This document shows positions 63,750 to 64,000 of a stretch of 64,000 nucleotides of DNA, piece after piece. The stretch's first letter is position 1. Each line of letters begins with the position of its first letter. The translations under genes and the position numbers were made by a program. This stretch comes from an uncultured Oscillospiraceae bacterium (GTDB taxonomy: Bacteria > Bacillota > Clostridia > Oscillospirales > Acutalibacteraceae). Location: assembly GCA_959601025.1 (NCBI GenBank), contig CAUGOD010000002.1, forward strand, positions 76,877 to 140,876, given 5' to 3'. The notes under the pieces were generated by a model. That model was not told where the DNA came from, did no database searches, and saw nothing but the letters and a program-made list of their open reading frames with translations.

Positions 63750-64000
63750 TCGGAGATAGAAAGCTTATGCGCTCATTTTTTAACCCTGCGGGATGAAGCG
63801 ATCTTTCGGCTTACCCTGGAAGGATTCGGCATCGATGAGGTGCTTAGTATGCGCCTTTCCGATTATGATCCCGCAAAACGGCTGATACAGCCGTCAAGAT
63901 CGAAGATGCGTCAGACGGCCCCTATAAACGGAGAAAACCGGCTGCGCAAAATCCGCACGCACAGCGGCCGAAGCACCAAGGTAATGGAGTTGCTGGAAAA
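63750..64000 (+). CDS. Partial tyrosine recombinase-like protein, 5' broken and 3' outside window
   Basis: The frame reads IESLCAHFLTLRDEAIFRL, TLEGFGIDEVLSMRLSDYD, PAKRLIQPSRSKM and RLRKIRTHSGRSTKVMELLE up to the window end. The RDEAIFRLTLE...IDEVLSMRLSDYD pattern resembles the start of the catalytic domain of tyrosine recombinases. At the place of the first catalytic arginine (G-x-R-I-x-E) a glycine is seen, so it may be inactive. It starts directly at the right end of the inverted-repeat element with no start codon. Confidence 0.4.

Larger units (their letters stand above)
62932..63750. mobile_element. Inverted-repeat-bounded element carrying a DUF3486 gene
   Basis: The left end 62932-62952 and the right end 63729-63750 are inverted copies: ATGTGTTGCCGCGCAA is shared exactly (16 bases) and the next about five bases differ at two places. 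The element is 819 bases and holds one gene. TG...CA ends are like phage Mu-type elements. No target-site duplication is visible next to it. The 3' part (63600-63750) has three TTTTGTC-containing stretches at about 63615, 63632 and 63707, possibly transposase-binding repeats. Confidence 0.6.

Overview
The window reads as a GC-rich Firmicutes chromosome, most likely a spore-forming member of the class Clostridia (Oscillospiraceae/Ruminococcaceae type). The evidence is an alpha/beta-type small acid-soluble spore protein, a PdaB-like sporulation deacetylase, PPDK, ferredoxin-dependent indolepyruvate oxidoreductase, rubredoxin, a short ProB without a PUA domain, and the Firmicutes gene order rimP-nusA-ylxR-ylxQ-infB-rbfA-nrnA-truB-ribF. 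Promoters are mostly sigma-A type with good -35/-10 boxes, and Shine-Dalgarno sites are strong. No rRNA, CRISPR array or complete prophage is present.

Layout. 1-7.9 kb: the end of a DUF4434 protein, a membrane protein, a proline block (proB ... proA) with a truncated yfhO gene lodged between the two genes, an M16 peptidase and a ZIP metal transporter, mostly on the minus strand. 8.1-17.5 kb: the plus-strand transcription/translation operon from rimP to a RibF-HAD fusion. 17.6-31.5 kb: a YjdF-like membrane protein, an insertion-sequence scrap, PPDK, prs-pth, mfd, a flavin reductase, a TIM-barrel protein behind a triplicated 90-nt promoter/leader, an M14 peptidase, a NUDIX ADP-ribose pyrophosphatase, and a frameshifted gene. 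31.5-39 kb: a minus-strand paaK-iorA-iorB-paaK cluster for arylpyruvate fermentation, a VOC protein and a sodium:solute symporter. 39.6-49.8 kb: an AraC regulator, GH13 and GH38 glycosidases, a serine hydrolase, an ABC exporter, a gene fragment, and a divergent SLOG/XRE pair with paired operators. 50-57.7 kb: sporulation genes, tRNA-Gln, rubredoxin, cupin, lipoprotein, TVP38-type protein and cardiolipin synthase. 57.8-62.3 kb: a zinc uptake operon (znuA-znuC-znuB) divergent from a Fur-family regulator, then a small conserved protein and carD. 62.8-64 kb: a junk-like junction with an HMA-domain remnant, an inverted-repeat-bounded 0.8-kb element carrying a phage Mu gp27-like (DUF3486) gene, and a partial tyrosine recombinase.

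How the genes work together. The long operon makes ribosome-maturation and translation-initiation factors. The ior/paaK cluster would oxidatively decarboxylate aromatic 2-oxoacids to aryl-CoA and recover energy through the ligases. The znu operon and Fur-type gene form a self-contained metal-uptake and sensing unit. The most unusual items are the RibF-HAD fusion, the inverted-repeat-bounded DUF3486 element, the operator-controlled SLOG gene, the triplicated leader at 28.3 kb, and several broken genes (yfhO, the frameshifted gene at 31 kb, the fragments at 18.5 and 46.1 kb).
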